From assembly GCF_001550155.1 (NCBI RefSeq), contig NZ_LRUF01000026.1, forward strand, positions 567,173 to 631,172: a stretch of 64,000 nt of DNA, written 5' to 3'. This document shows positions 52,047 to 60,509 of this stretch, piece by piece; position 1 is the stretch's first letter, and each line of letters opens with the position of its first letter. This DNA comes from Pseudoalteromonas arabiensis (GTDB lineage Bacteria; Pseudomonadota; Gammaproteobacteria; Enterobacterales; Alteromonadaceae). The translations under genes were made by a program, and so were the position numbers. The notes under the pieces were generated by a model. The model made no database searches. It saw nothing but the letters and a program-made list of their open reading frames with translations, and was not told where the DNA came from.

Positions 52047-52251
52047 AACTTCATTCCTTCAAATTAACGCATTTTACATCAGTGTATTATACTGAGTTAA
52101 TAGCGCCAAGGTTTACAGTAATTTAAAATTGTAAATAAAGGGTAGTTTGATTAACATGTGTACGCAGCTCGATTTTTATTAATAATAACAATAATAAAGT
52201 TAGTTTTTTGTGTTTGTGACTAGTTAAAAAGTGCGGATTTAGAGAGAGTGT

Positions 52252-53256
52252 ATGTCGACATCGGTATTAGTGTGTGATGATTCAAAATTAGCGCGTAGGC
52301 AATTAGCGCGCTCTTTACCAGATGATTGGGATATCAAAATTGAATTTGCAGAAAATGGAGTTCATTGCATCGAGCAAATCAAGGTACTCCAGCCAGAAAT
52401 ATTATTTCTGGATTTAAATATGCCTGAAATGGATGGCTATGAGGTTTTACAAGCCATTCAAGAGCAAGGGCTACATGTCCTGACTGTCGTCGTGTCTGGC
52501 GATATTCAACCTAATGCACATCAACGTGTCCTTGAGTTAGGGGCTATCGACTTTATTCAAAAGCCTTGTTCACCTGAAAAACTCGCAAGTATAATTGAGT
52601 ATCATGGCATTAAAGATAAAGCCATGCGTGAGCGTCTAGCAAATAAGTTGGGTGAGCAGGTCGATCCTGATGTACGAGATATATATCAAGAACTCACAAA
52701 TGTGGCGATGGGTCAGGCAGGCGACTTACTCGCGCGCTTACTCAATGTGTTTGTCAAGTTGCCTATTCCTAATGTGAATGTATTAGAAGTGAATGAGCTA
52801 GATATGGCACTTCGCTCTATTGATGCAAATGCTTCAACGTCTGGTGTTTGCCAAGGTTTTATTGGTGGGGGAGTATCAGGAGAAGCTCTGCTACTTTTGA
52901 ATGATTCAAGCTTTAAAGAAATCGCCTCATTAATGAACTACGAAGGTGAGTTAAACAATAAAGTTGAGCTTGAATTGTTAATGGATGTCAGCAACATTTT
53001 AATTGGTGCTATTTTATCAGGGCTCTCTAAGCAGCTTGATATGCGCTTCAGCCAAGGCCATCCTGTTGTTCTAGGTCAGCATTGTGATGTCTCTGACTTA
53101 GTCAAAGCTAATAAATCTCGCTGGCAACGAACGCTGGCCATCGAGATCAGCTACGGCATTGAAAATCATAATATCAATTGTGATTTGATGTTGCTATTCA
53201 CCGAGGACTCGTTGAAGACCTTAAAATATAAAGTAGCTTATTTACTAGAAGATTAA
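52252..53256 (+). CDS. Response regulator with CheC-type phosphatase domain
   Basis: 334 aa. Receiver domain 1-120 with DD (9-10), phosphoacceptor D54 (FLDLNMPEMDG) and K in IQKPCSPEKL. The C-terminal CheC/CheX/FliY-like domain (about 140-325) carries two E/D-x2-N-x-x-x-G signatures, DIYQELTNVAMGQAGDLLARLL and ELLMDVSNILIGAILSGLS, the residues that dephosphorylate CheY~P. It may dephosphorylate itself or another receiver. Four bases separate it from the diguanylate cyclase gene, so they form an operon. Confidence 0.88.
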   Translation: MSTSVLVCDDSKLARRQLARSLPDDWDIKIEFAENGVHCIEQIKVLQPEILFLDLNMPEMDGYEVLQAIQEQGLHVLTVVVSGDIQPNAHQRVLELGAIDFIQKPCSPEKLASIIEYHGIKDKAMRERLANKLGEQVDPDVRDIYQELTNVAMGQAGDLLARLLNVFVKLPIPNVNVLEVNELDMALRSIDANASTSGVCQGFIGGGVSGEALLLLNDSSFKEIASLMNYEGELNNKVELELLMDVSNILIGAILSGLSKQLDMRFSQGHPVVLGQHCDVSDLVKANKSRWQRTLAIEISYGIENHNINCDLMLLFTEDSLKTLKYKVAYLLED

Positions 53257-53260
53257 ACTT

Positions 53261-54229
53261 ATGCCAGCAGCCGACTTTAATATGAATGAACTCCATTGGT
53301 TAATGGATATGTTTAATACTGTTGATGTAGGCCTTGTGGTGCTCGACAGGGACTATAAAGTGTGTATTTGGAATGGCTTTATGGAGAACCATTCAGGGCT
53401 ATTACCAAGTGCGGTGAAAGATAAAGATCTGTTCGATTTATTTCCATCAATTGATGAAAAGTGGTTTCGAAGTAAATCCGAGTCGGTATTTATTCTTAAT
53501 AATCGCTCATTCACCATATGGGAACAGCAACCATATATTTTCCGCTTTAAGAACTACCGACCTATTACTGGCAAAGCGGATCATATGTATCAAAACGCGA
53601 CTTTTATACCGCTAACCACGACGACAGGTGAAGTTTCTCATATTTGTATCATTATTTACGATGTTACCGACGAAGCTGTGAATAAAAAAGAACTTGAAGA
53701 AGCAAACTCAAAACTTGAGCTAATGAGCCGTACGGATGCATTAACACAACTGACAAACCGCGGGTTTTGGGAGCAAAAACTTCGCAAAGAATACATGCGT
53801 ATTGTGCGAAGTGGTGGTTGCAGTACATTATTGATGTTCGATATTGATCATTTTAAAAACGTTAATGATGAACACGGACACAGCGGGGGCGATGAAGCGT
53901 TACGCCATGTTGCAGACTTGCTGCGTAAAACCCTACGAGAAACCGATTTAGCAGGTCGCTACGGTGGGGAAGAGTTCGCCATTACGCTACTGGATACCGA
54001 CTATGATGGTGCCGTTATATTTGCAGAAAGGTTACGTGAGTTAATTGAGAACTCGTCAATCTACTACAAAGAACAGCAAATCAAATTAACGGTAAGCATT
54101 GGTTTTGCTTGTTTTGACGAAAAATTTGATCGTTATGAAAAATGGATTGAAGCGGCAGATAACGCGCTTTACCATTCAAAAGAAAATGGTCGAAACAAAG
54201 TAACAGCCTATTCAGATTTAAAAGACTAA
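53261..54229 (+). CDS. PAS-diguanylate cyclase
   Basis: 322 aa, no TM. N-terminal PAS (about 10-145: LMDMFNTVDVGLVVLDRDYKVCIWNGFMENHSG), short coiled linker, GGDEF domain (about 150-320) with RTDALTQLTNRGFWE and intact GRYGGEEFAITLL. No obvious RxxD inhibitory site directly before GGEEF. Probably produces c-di-GMP under control of the co-transcribed REC-CheC protein. Confidence 0.92.
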   Translation: MPAADFNMNELHWLMDMFNTVDVGLVVLDRDYKVCIWNGFMENHSGLLPSAVKDKDLFDLFPSIDEKWFRSKSESVFILNNRSFTIWEQQPYIFRFKNYRPITGKADHMYQNATFIPLTTTTGEVSHICIIIYDVTDEAVNKKELEEANSKLELMSRTDALTQLTNRGFWEQKLRKEYMRIVRSGGCSTLLMFDIDHFKNVNDEHGHSGGDEALRHVADLLRKTLRETDLAGRYGGEEFAITLLDTDYDGAVIFAERLRELIENSSIYYKEQQIKLTVSIGFACFDEKFDRYEKWIEAADNALYHSKENGRNKVTAYSDLKD

Positions 54230-54254
54230 AGGTGTTTAGCACTTTAGTCTTTTT
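54220..54254. terminator. Bidirectional terminator overlapping the cyclase stop
   Basis: AAAAGACTAAAG (54220-54231) pairs with CTTTAGTCTTTT (54242-54253). The TAA stop of the PAS-cyclase lies in the 5' arm. Confidence 0.82.
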
Positions 54255-54264
54255 AAGATTCAAA

Positions 54265-55779
54265 CTATTCAGTAGCGTGTCTTGTATCACTTGCTGGGCA
54301 CTCGCCTATTACAGAGATCTCACCAGTTGCTGACTCTTGTTCTAGTTTTACCTTAAAGCCCCATAATCTATAAAGATGTTTTAATACTTCATCTTTAGAT
54401 TTAGCAAGGGGGATACTGTTATGAGGCACGTAACGCAATGTGAGTGAGCGATCGCCTCTTATATCAACATTATAAATTTGTATATTAGGCTCGTGATTAC
54501 TTAGGTTGTATTGGGCTGAAAGCGTCTCTCTTACTTGGTGGTAACCTATTTCATCATGAATAGCTCCGACATTAAGCGTTGGTTCTTTTTCGTGATCGAT
54601 AATGGTAAAGAGCTTAAAGTCACGAATAATTTTTGGTGATAAAAACTGGCTTATAAAGCTCTCGTCTTTAAAGTTTTGCATTGCAAAGTGGAGTGTTTCC
54701 AGCCAATCACTGCCAGCATATTCTGGAAACCACTTTTTATCCTCCTCGGTCGGGTTTTCACAAATGCGGCGAATATCAACCATCATGTTAAAACCAAGGG
54801 CATAAGGGTTAATCCCTGAATAATAATTACTGTTGTAGGGCGGTTGATACACTACATTGGTGTGGCTTTGTAAGAACTCGAGCATAAAGGCATCAGTGAG
54901 CTTACCTTCATCATATAGGTGGTTCAAAATGGTGTAATGCCAAAATGTTGCCCAGCCTTCATTCATCACTTGGGTTTGTTTTTGAGGGTAAAAATATTGC
55001 GAAATTTTACGCACAATACGAATGATTTCGCGCTGCCATGATTCAAGCAGCGGGGCATTTTTTTCTATAAAATACAGGATGTTTTCTTGCGGCTCTTCTG
55101 GGAAGCGGCGTTCGCGTTTTTTAGATTCTTGCTGTGAGGTTGGAATGGTACGCCACAGTTCATTAACTTGAGATTGCAAGTAATCTTCACGTTCTTGCTG
55201 GCGCTTTTGCTCTTCGTATAGCGAAATACGTTGTGGGCGTTTATAGCGGTCAACACCATAATTCATCAAGGCATGACATGAGTCGATGAGGTTTTCGACC
55301 TCGTTGATACCGTATTTCTCTTCGCACTTAGCAATATAATTTTTGGCAAATAATAAGTAATCAATAATTGAACTGGCATCAGTCCAAGTTTTAAAAAGGT
55401 AATTGCCTTTAAAAAATGAGTTGTGACCATAGCAAGCATGGGCCATCACCAAAGCTTGCATTGGTAGCGTGTTTTCTTCCATTAAATAGGCAATACACGG
55501 GTCTGAGTTAATTACAATCTCATAAGCGAGGCCCATTTGCCCACGTTTATAGTTTTGTTCGGTTTGAATGAACTTTTTACCATACGACCAGTGACTATAA
55601 CCAATCGGCATACCCACACTCGAATAGGCATCCATCATCTGCTCAGCGGTTATTACCTCAATTTGATTCGGGTAAGTATCGAGCTTATAAATATTCGCTA
55701 CCCGTTCAATCTCAGTTTGATATTCTGCTAATAAGTCAAATGTCCAATCAGGACCGTCGCTAATACGTTTATCGGCCAT
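54265..55779 (-). CDS. SpoVR family protein
   Basis: 504 aa, the usual length for YcgB/SpoVR. N-terminal segment ISDGPDWTFDLLAEYQTEIERVANIYKLDTYPNQIEVI, and the family hallmark GMPIGYSHWSYGKKF; other conserved pieces are AHACYGHNSFFKGNYLF and MNEGWATFWHYTILNHL (HEW/NEGWAxF-like). Last gene of the prkA-yeaH-spoVR operon; the three are a conserved stress/stationary-phase module. Biochemical role unknown. Confidence 0.94.
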   Translation of the reverse strand: MADKRISDGPDWTFDLLAEYQTEIERVANIYKLDTYPNQIEVITAEQMMDAYSSVGMPIGYSHWSYGKKFIQTEQNYKRGQMGLAYEIVINSDPCIAYLMEENTLPMQALVMAHACYGHNSFFKGNYLFKTWTDASSIIDYLLFAKNYIAKCEEKYGINEVENLIDSCHALMNYGVDRYKRPQRISLYEEQKRQQEREDYLQSQVNELWRTIPTSQQESKKRERRFPEEPQENILYFIEKNAPLLESWQREIIRIVRKISQYFYPQKQTQVMNEGWATFWHYTILNHLYDEGKLTDAFMLEFLQSHTNVVYQPPYNSNYYSGINPYALGFNMMVDIRRICENPTEEDKKWFPEYAGSDWLETLHFAMQNFKDESFISQFLSPKIIRDFKLFTIIDHEKEPTLNVGAIHDEIGYHQVRETLSAQYNLSNHEPNIQIYNVDIRGDRSLTLRYVPHNSIPLAKSKDEVLKHLYRLWGFKVKLEQESATGEISVIGECPASDTRHATE

Positions 55780-55799
55780 ACTTTACCTCACTCGCAAGG

Positions 55800-57086
55800 C
55801 TATGCGGCGCCTTGTTGCTGACGATTCTTTTTAAATAATTCACGGAAAATAGGGTAAATGTCCTCAACGCCACGGATATGTTGCATTGCAAAATTGTCGT
55901 GGGTTTGCGCTATAGATTGATACTCACGCCATAAGCTTTGATGAGCACGGGCAGTAATTTCGATATAGGCGTAATAGCGCACCGCCTTTAACAGTTTATT
56001 ACGTAAAATTTCGCCACAGTTTGGCGAGTCATCGGCCCAGTTGTCACCATCAGAGGCTTGTGCTGCGTATATGTTCCACTCTTCAGGGTTATAACGCTCG
56101 GCGATGATTTCGTTCATCAGTTTCAATGCACTTGATACTATAGTGCCACCCGTTTCCTGAGAATAGAAAAACTCCTGTTCATCCACTTCTTTAGCTTGAG
56201 TGTGATGGCGAATATAGACGACTTCTATATTTTTGTAGCTACGGGTTAAAAATTGATAAAGCAAAATATAAAAGCGTTTTGCCATGTCTTTGGTCACTTG
56301 ATCCATCGAGCCTGACACATCCATTAAACAAAACATCACGGCTTTGCTTGTAGGGTGTGGTCGTTTTTCATAGTTACGAAAACGTAAGTCGTAATTATCA
56401 ATAAAGGGCACTGCTCTAATACGACTTTGCAGCTCCTCGATTTGCCGTTCAAGTAAAGCAATGGCCGCCTTGTCTGGTTCTTCCTCTGCTTGTAGCAGTG
56501 CTAGTTGACCCTCAAGCTCAGCAAGGTGGCGCTTTTTGCCTGCGGTCATTGCTACTCTACGAGCAAGTGAACCCTGCAGTGAACGAACAATATCAATATT
56601 ACTGGGCATGCCATCATTACAAAAACCAGCACGATGGGTTTTCATTTGTACGAGTTTATCGAACTGATTTTGTTGTAGATTAGGCAACTCAAGATCTTCG
56701 AACAACAAGTCTAAGTATTCGTCTTTAGAAATAGAGAACACAAAGTCATCTTGCCCCTCACCGGAGTCACTGGCTTCACCTTCACCACTGCCACCCCCTT
56801 GGCCGCCTCCCTGCGGGCGCTTGATTTTGTCGCCCGTAGAAAATTGGTCATTACCTGGGTGGATCTGTTCACGGTCGCCACCACGTCCTTGATGAAAAAT
56901 AGGCTCACTAATATCACGTTGCGGAATAGAAATACTCTCGCCGCTGGTGGTATCGGTGACGCTGCGCTTATTAATGGCATCAGATACCGCTTCTTTAATC
57001 TGTTTTTTATAACGCCTGATGAACCGTTGACGATTCAAGGTACTTTTGTTTTTTCCATTCAGGCGTCGGTCAATAAAATGCGCCAT
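55800..57086 (-). CDS. YeaH/YhbH family (DUF444) protein
   Basis: 428 aa. MAHFIDRRLNGKNKSTLNRQRFIRRYKKQIKEAVSDAI, a Gly-rich low-complexity linker (about 85-115), then a vWA-like domain (about 235-420) with the MIDAS-like signature CLMDVSGSMD. In E. coli yeaG and yeaH are co-transcribed and the kinase is thought to act with it. GGGGGTTGTT precedes the start, and 26 bases separate it from prkA. Confidence 0.93.
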   Translation of the reverse strand: MAHFIDRRLNGKNKSTLNRQRFIRRYKKQIKEAVSDAINKRSVTDTTSGESISIPQRDISEPIFHQGRGGDREQIHPGNDQFSTGDKIKRPQGGGQGGGSGEGEASDSGEGQDDFVFSISKDEYLDLLFEDLELPNLQQNQFDKLVQMKTHRAGFCNDGMPSNIDIVRSLQGSLARRVAMTAGKKRHLAELEGQLALLQAEEEPDKAAIALLERQIEELQSRIRAVPFIDNYDLRFRNYEKRPHPTSKAVMFCLMDVSGSMDQVTKDMAKRFYILLYQFLTRSYKNIEVVYIRHHTQAKEVDEQEFFYSQETGGTIVSSALKLMNEIIAERYNPEEWNIYAAQASDGDNWADDSPNCGEILRNKLLKAVRYYAYIEITARAHQSLWREYQSIAQTHDNFAMQHIRGVEDIYPIFRELFKKNRQQQGAA

Positions 57087-57112
57087 AACAACCCCCTTAA
57101 AACAAACGTTTT

Positions 57113-59035
57113 TTACTGCGATTTTCTAACGCGTAAATACCATTCAGAAAGTAAACGTACTTGTTTTTGGGTATAGCCTTTCTCAACCATACGATTGACA
57201 AAGTCTTCGTGTTTTTTCTGATCTTCAGCCGAAGTTTTCGCATTGAAGGAAATAACCGGTAGGAGATCTTCAGTATTTGAGAACATTTTCTTCTCGATAA
57301 CCGTGCGAAGTTTTTCGTAACTGGTCCAAAGTGGATTCTTGCCTTGGTTGTGTGCACGAGCACGCAGTACGAAATTGACTATTTCATTACGGAAATCTTT
57401 CGGATTTGAAATACCCGCAGGTTTTTCAATTTTCTCAAGCTCTGCGTTCAGTGCCGCACGGTCAAATAACTGGCCAGTATCAGGGTCACGGTATTCTTGA
57501 TCTTGGATCCAGAAATCTGCATAAGTGACGTAGCGATCAAAGATGTTTTGCCCGTATTCAGAGTAAGATTCTAAATAGGCTGTTTGTAGCTCTTTGCCAA
57601 TAAACTCAACGTATTGTGGAATAAGGTAGCCTTTTAAGTGGCTTAAGTAACGTTCTTCAACATCGGCAGTAAATTGCTCACGCTCAATTTGCTGCTCAAG
57701 TACATAGAATAGATGCACAGGGTTTGCAGCCACTTCTGTGGTATCGAAGTTAAATACCCGCGATAGAATCTTAAACGCAAAGCGGGTAGAAAGCCCTGTC
57801 ATGCCCTCGTCAACACCGGCATAGTCACGGTACTCTTGATACGACTTAGCTTTCGGATCGGTGTCTTTTAAGCTTTCGCCGTCATATACCCGCATTTTTG
57901 AATAAATACTTGAGTTTTCAGGCTCTTTCATTCGCGAAAGCGTGGTAAATTGCGCCAGTGTTTTTAATGTGCCTGGTGCGCATGGTGCATCATGTAGTTC
58001 ACTGTTTTCAAGCAGTTTATTGTAAATTTTAACTTCTTCAGAAACACGTAAACAATAAGGTACTTTGACGATGTAAACACGGTCAAGGAATGCTTCATTG
58101 TTTTTATTGTTTTTGAATGTTTGCCACTCAGACTCATTTGAGTGAGCTAAAATCATGCCGTTAAACGGCAGGGCACTAATACCTTCAGTCCCATTATAGT
58201 TACCTTCTTGGGTTGCAGTAAGTAGTGGGTGTAGCACCTTGATGGGTGCTTTAAACATTTCCACAAACTCCATTAAACCTTGATTTGCTAAACAAAGCGC
58301 ACCCGAGTAGGCATATGCATCGGGGTCATTTTGTGCAAAGTTTTCAAGTTGGCGAATATCGACTTTACCAACGAGTGCTGAAATGTCCTGATTGTTTTCA
58401 TCGCCAGGCTCTGTTTTAGCTATTGCGACTTGATTTAAAATTGATGGGTAGCGCTTAACCACTCTAAATTGGCTAATGTCCCCGTTAAATTCACTTAAAC
58501 GTTTTGCAGCCCATGGCGACATTACGGTTTTTAAATAACGTGGTTTAATTCCGTATTCTTTTTCTAAAAGCTCAGCGTCTTCATTTGGGTCAAATAATGC
58601 TAGAGGATGATCGTTAACAGGCGAGCCTTTAATTGAATAGATAGGTACTTGTTGCATCAAGTATTTAAGCTTTTCGGCGATTGATGATTTACCTCCACCC
58701 ACCGGACCAAGTAGATAGAGAACTTGCTTGCACTCTTCTAAACCCTGAGCTGCGTGTTTTAAGTACGCAACGATTTGCTCAATTGCATCTTCCATCCCAT
58801 AAAAATCGTGGAAGGCAGGGTAGCGTGCGACCACGCGATTTGAAAACAGCCTGCTTAAGCGGGCATCGGTTGATGTATCGATAATTTCAGGCTCACCGAT
58901 AGCCATTAAAAGCCGCTCAGGCGCGCTGGCATAAGCTGATTTATCCTTCTTACAGATTTCGAGAAACTCCTCAATACTGTATTCTTCTTCTTGCGCTGCT
59001 TCGTATCGTGATTGGTAATGCTCAAAAATACTCAT
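57113..59035 (-). CDS. yeaG: PrkA-type serine protein kinase/AAA+ protein (YeaG)
   Basis: 640 aa. N-terminal AAA domain with Walker A LGPVGGGKSS (about 109-118) and the PrkA signature FHDFYGMEDAIEQIVAYLKHAAQGLEE; the PrkA C-terminal domain occupies about 400-640. Known as a nitrogen-starvation/stationary-phase kinase in E. coli; some homologues show protease-like or AAA activity. First gene of the operon with CGGAGG before the ATG. Confidence 0.95.
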   Translation of the reverse strand: MSIFEHYQSRYEAAQEEEYSIEEFLEICKKDKSAYASAPERLLMAIGEPEIIDTSTDARLSRLFSNRVVARYPAFHDFYGMEDAIEQIVAYLKHAAQGLEECKQVLYLLGPVGGGKSSIAEKLKYLMQQVPIYSIKGSPVNDHPLALFDPNEDAELLEKEYGIKPRYLKTVMSPWAAKRLSEFNGDISQFRVVKRYPSILNQVAIAKTEPGDENNQDISALVGKVDIRQLENFAQNDPDAYAYSGALCLANQGLMEFVEMFKAPIKVLHPLLTATQEGNYNGTEGISALPFNGMILAHSNESEWQTFKNNKNNEAFLDRVYIVKVPYCLRVSEEVKIYNKLLENSELHDAPCAPGTLKTLAQFTTLSRMKEPENSSIYSKMRVYDGESLKDTDPKAKSYQEYRDYAGVDEGMTGLSTRFAFKILSRVFNFDTTEVAANPVHLFYVLEQQIEREQFTADVEERYLSHLKGYLIPQYVEFIGKELQTAYLESYSEYGQNIFDRYVTYADFWIQDQEYRDPDTGQLFDRAALNAELEKIEKPAGISNPKDFRNEIVNFVLRARAHNQGKNPLWTSYEKLRTVIEKKMFSNTEDLLPVISFNAKTSAEDQKKHEDFVNRMVEKGYTQKQVRLLSEWYLRVRKSQ

Positions 59036-59225
59036 AGAGACCTCCGAAAACCCGCTAAAATGACGTGTAATTAGATTAAGAGAAAAGCAAAGGTTATTTA
59101 AAGCTTAGTCAGGATTTTGACTTTTTGCGCAAGAAAATTAAGAATTTAATTGAAAAAAGCTCATCTTGATTAGGGTTTTTGAGTGAGGGCTTGGCTGCGG
59201 CTTAGGAAGGGCGTGCACTAGCAAT

Positions 59226-59252
59226 AAAAAAGACGCCGAAGCGCCTTTTTTT
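59226..59252 (-). terminator. sodB terminator
   Basis: On the minus strand GGCGC-TTCG-GCGTC (one G-U pair), flanked by A and T tracts, with a UUCG tetraloop closed by C-G. Confidence 0.85.
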
Positions 59253-59274
59253 GATTACTGTTTGTTACAGAAGA

Positions 59275-59856
59275 TTAAGCGAAGTTAGCGTTCGCGAAGT
59301 CCCAGTTAACAAGTGCCCAGAAACCTTTTAAGTAATCTGGACGAACGTTACGGTAATCGATGTAATAAGCGTGTTCCCACAGATCCACAGTAAGGATTGG
59401 TGTTACACCTTCATCAGTTAACGGAGTTGCAGCATTTGATGTGTTTACGATATCAAGTGTGCCGTCAGCTAGTTTAACTAACCAAGTCCAGCTTGAACCA
59501 AAGTTGTTTACAGCTTTATCGTTTAATGCGTCTTTGAATGCTTCGAAAGAACCCCATTTAGCGTTGATCGCATCAGCGATAGCGCCAGTAGGCTCACCAC
59601 CACCGTTTGGAGATAGGCTGTTCCAGTAGAAAGTGTGGTTCCAGATTTGTGCAGCATTGTTAAATACACCACCTTCTGAAGAACATACAATTTCTTCTAG
59701 AGATTTATTTTCGAATTCTGTGCCCGGGATCAGGCCATTTAGTTTCACAACATATGTGTTGTGGTGTTTACCGTGGTGAAACTCTAGCGTTTCTTTTGAA
59801 ATATGTGGCTCTAATGCATCGATTGCGTATGGTAGTGACGGTAGTTCAAATGCCAT
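59275..59856 (-). CDS. sodB: Iron superoxide dismutase
   Basis: 193 aa, same length as E. coli SodB. Converts superoxide to H2O2 and O2 in the cytoplasm. Metal ligands: H27 in EFHHGKHHNTYVVKLN, H in NHTFYWNSL, and D and H in DLWEHAYYIDYRNVRPDYLKGFW. Residues typical of Fe-SODs (AQIWNHTFYW, FGSSWTWLV) rather than MnSOD. Ribosome-binding site GGAG. Divergent from grxD. Confidence 0.96.
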   Translation of the reverse strand: MAFELPSLPYAIDALEPHISKETLEFHHGKHHNTYVVKLNGLIPGTEFENKSLEEIVCSSEGGVFNNAAQIWNHTFYWNSLSPNGGGEPTGAIADAINAKWGSFEAFKDALNDKAVNNFGSSWTWLVKLADGTLDIVNTSNAATPLTDEGVTPILTVDLWEHAYYIDYRNVRPDYLKGFWALVNWDFANANFA

Positions 59857-59929
59857 TTTTTATCTCCATCTTCTTGGTTGATAGTCCACCTAGTTATAGG
59901 TAATAGCAAGCTAAACAGCGTACTCACCT

Positions 59930-59960
59930 ATACCAAGTGGTATTATAGTGTTACTATAAT
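59930..59960. promoter_or_regulatory. Overlapping palindromes between sodB and grxD
   Basis: ATACC-AAGT-GGTAT (59930-59943) abuts ATTATAGT-GTT-ACTATAAT (59942-59960; 8-bp perfect arms). Both lie in the 260-base divergent intergenic region. They look like operators; the spacing (N5 between ATAG and CTAT) does not match OxyR. Confidence 0.5.
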
Positions 59961-60116
59961 TGTTGAGTATTTTACTCAAGTTTTAGCAAACAGCAATGCT
60001 CTTGCTACGACTATTTAAAATTGTGGCTGTGTTTGCCATTCTAAGTAATATATCTGAGGCCACAGTGAATCTTTTTCAAGGCCAAAGTAGTAAGCCAATG
60101 TATTTTGAGGTTGTAA

Positions 60117-60455
60117 ATGGAAACCATCGATAAAATTAAACAGCAAATTTCTGAAAACCCAATCCTTTTGTATATGAAAGGATCACCAAAATTACCTAAC
60201 TGTGGTTTTTCTTCTCAAGCATCACAAGCACTAATGTCGTGTGGTGAACCATTTGCTTACGTTGACATCTTACTAAACCCTGATATCCGTGCAGAGTTAC
60301 CTGCATACGCTAACTGGCCAACCTTCCCACAGCTTTGGGTTGAAGGCGAGCTTATCGGTGGTTGTGATATTATTATTGAGATGTTTCAGCGTGGTGAATT
60401 ACAACCACTGATTGCAGAAACTGCTGCAAAGTACAAAGAAGAAGACGCTGAATAA
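60117..60455 (+). CDS. grxD: Monothiol glutaredoxin (Grx4 type)
   Basis: 112 aa. METIDKIKQQISENPILLYMKGSPKLPNCGFSSQASQAL contains the CGFS active site (C29). WPTFPQLWVEGELIGGCDII is the glutathione-binding region. CGFS glutaredoxins bind [2Fe-2S] clusters with glutathione and deliver them to target proteins. GAGG before ATG. Divergent from sodB, an iron-linked neighbour. Confidence 0.96.
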   Translation: METIDKIKQQISENPILLYMKGSPKLPNCGFSSQASQALMSCGEPFAYVDILLNPDIRAELPAYANWPTFPQLWVEGELIGGCDIIIEMFQRGELQPLIAETAAKYKEEDAE

Positions 60456-60473
60456 TCGAATTTAGTGTAGGAA

Positions 60474-60497
60474 AGAGCCGCATTTGCGGCTTTTTTT
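60474..60497 (+). terminator. grxD terminator
   Basis: Stem AGCCGC / GCGGCT, loop ATTT, followed by T residues; between convergent genes. Confidence 0.88.
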
Positions 60498-60509
60498 ATA
60501 GCAATTTTA

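Noticed and set aside
59945..59957. OxyR site between sodB and grxD
   Set aside because: ATAG and CTAT are separated by 5 rather than 7 bases, and the repeated half-sites are missing.
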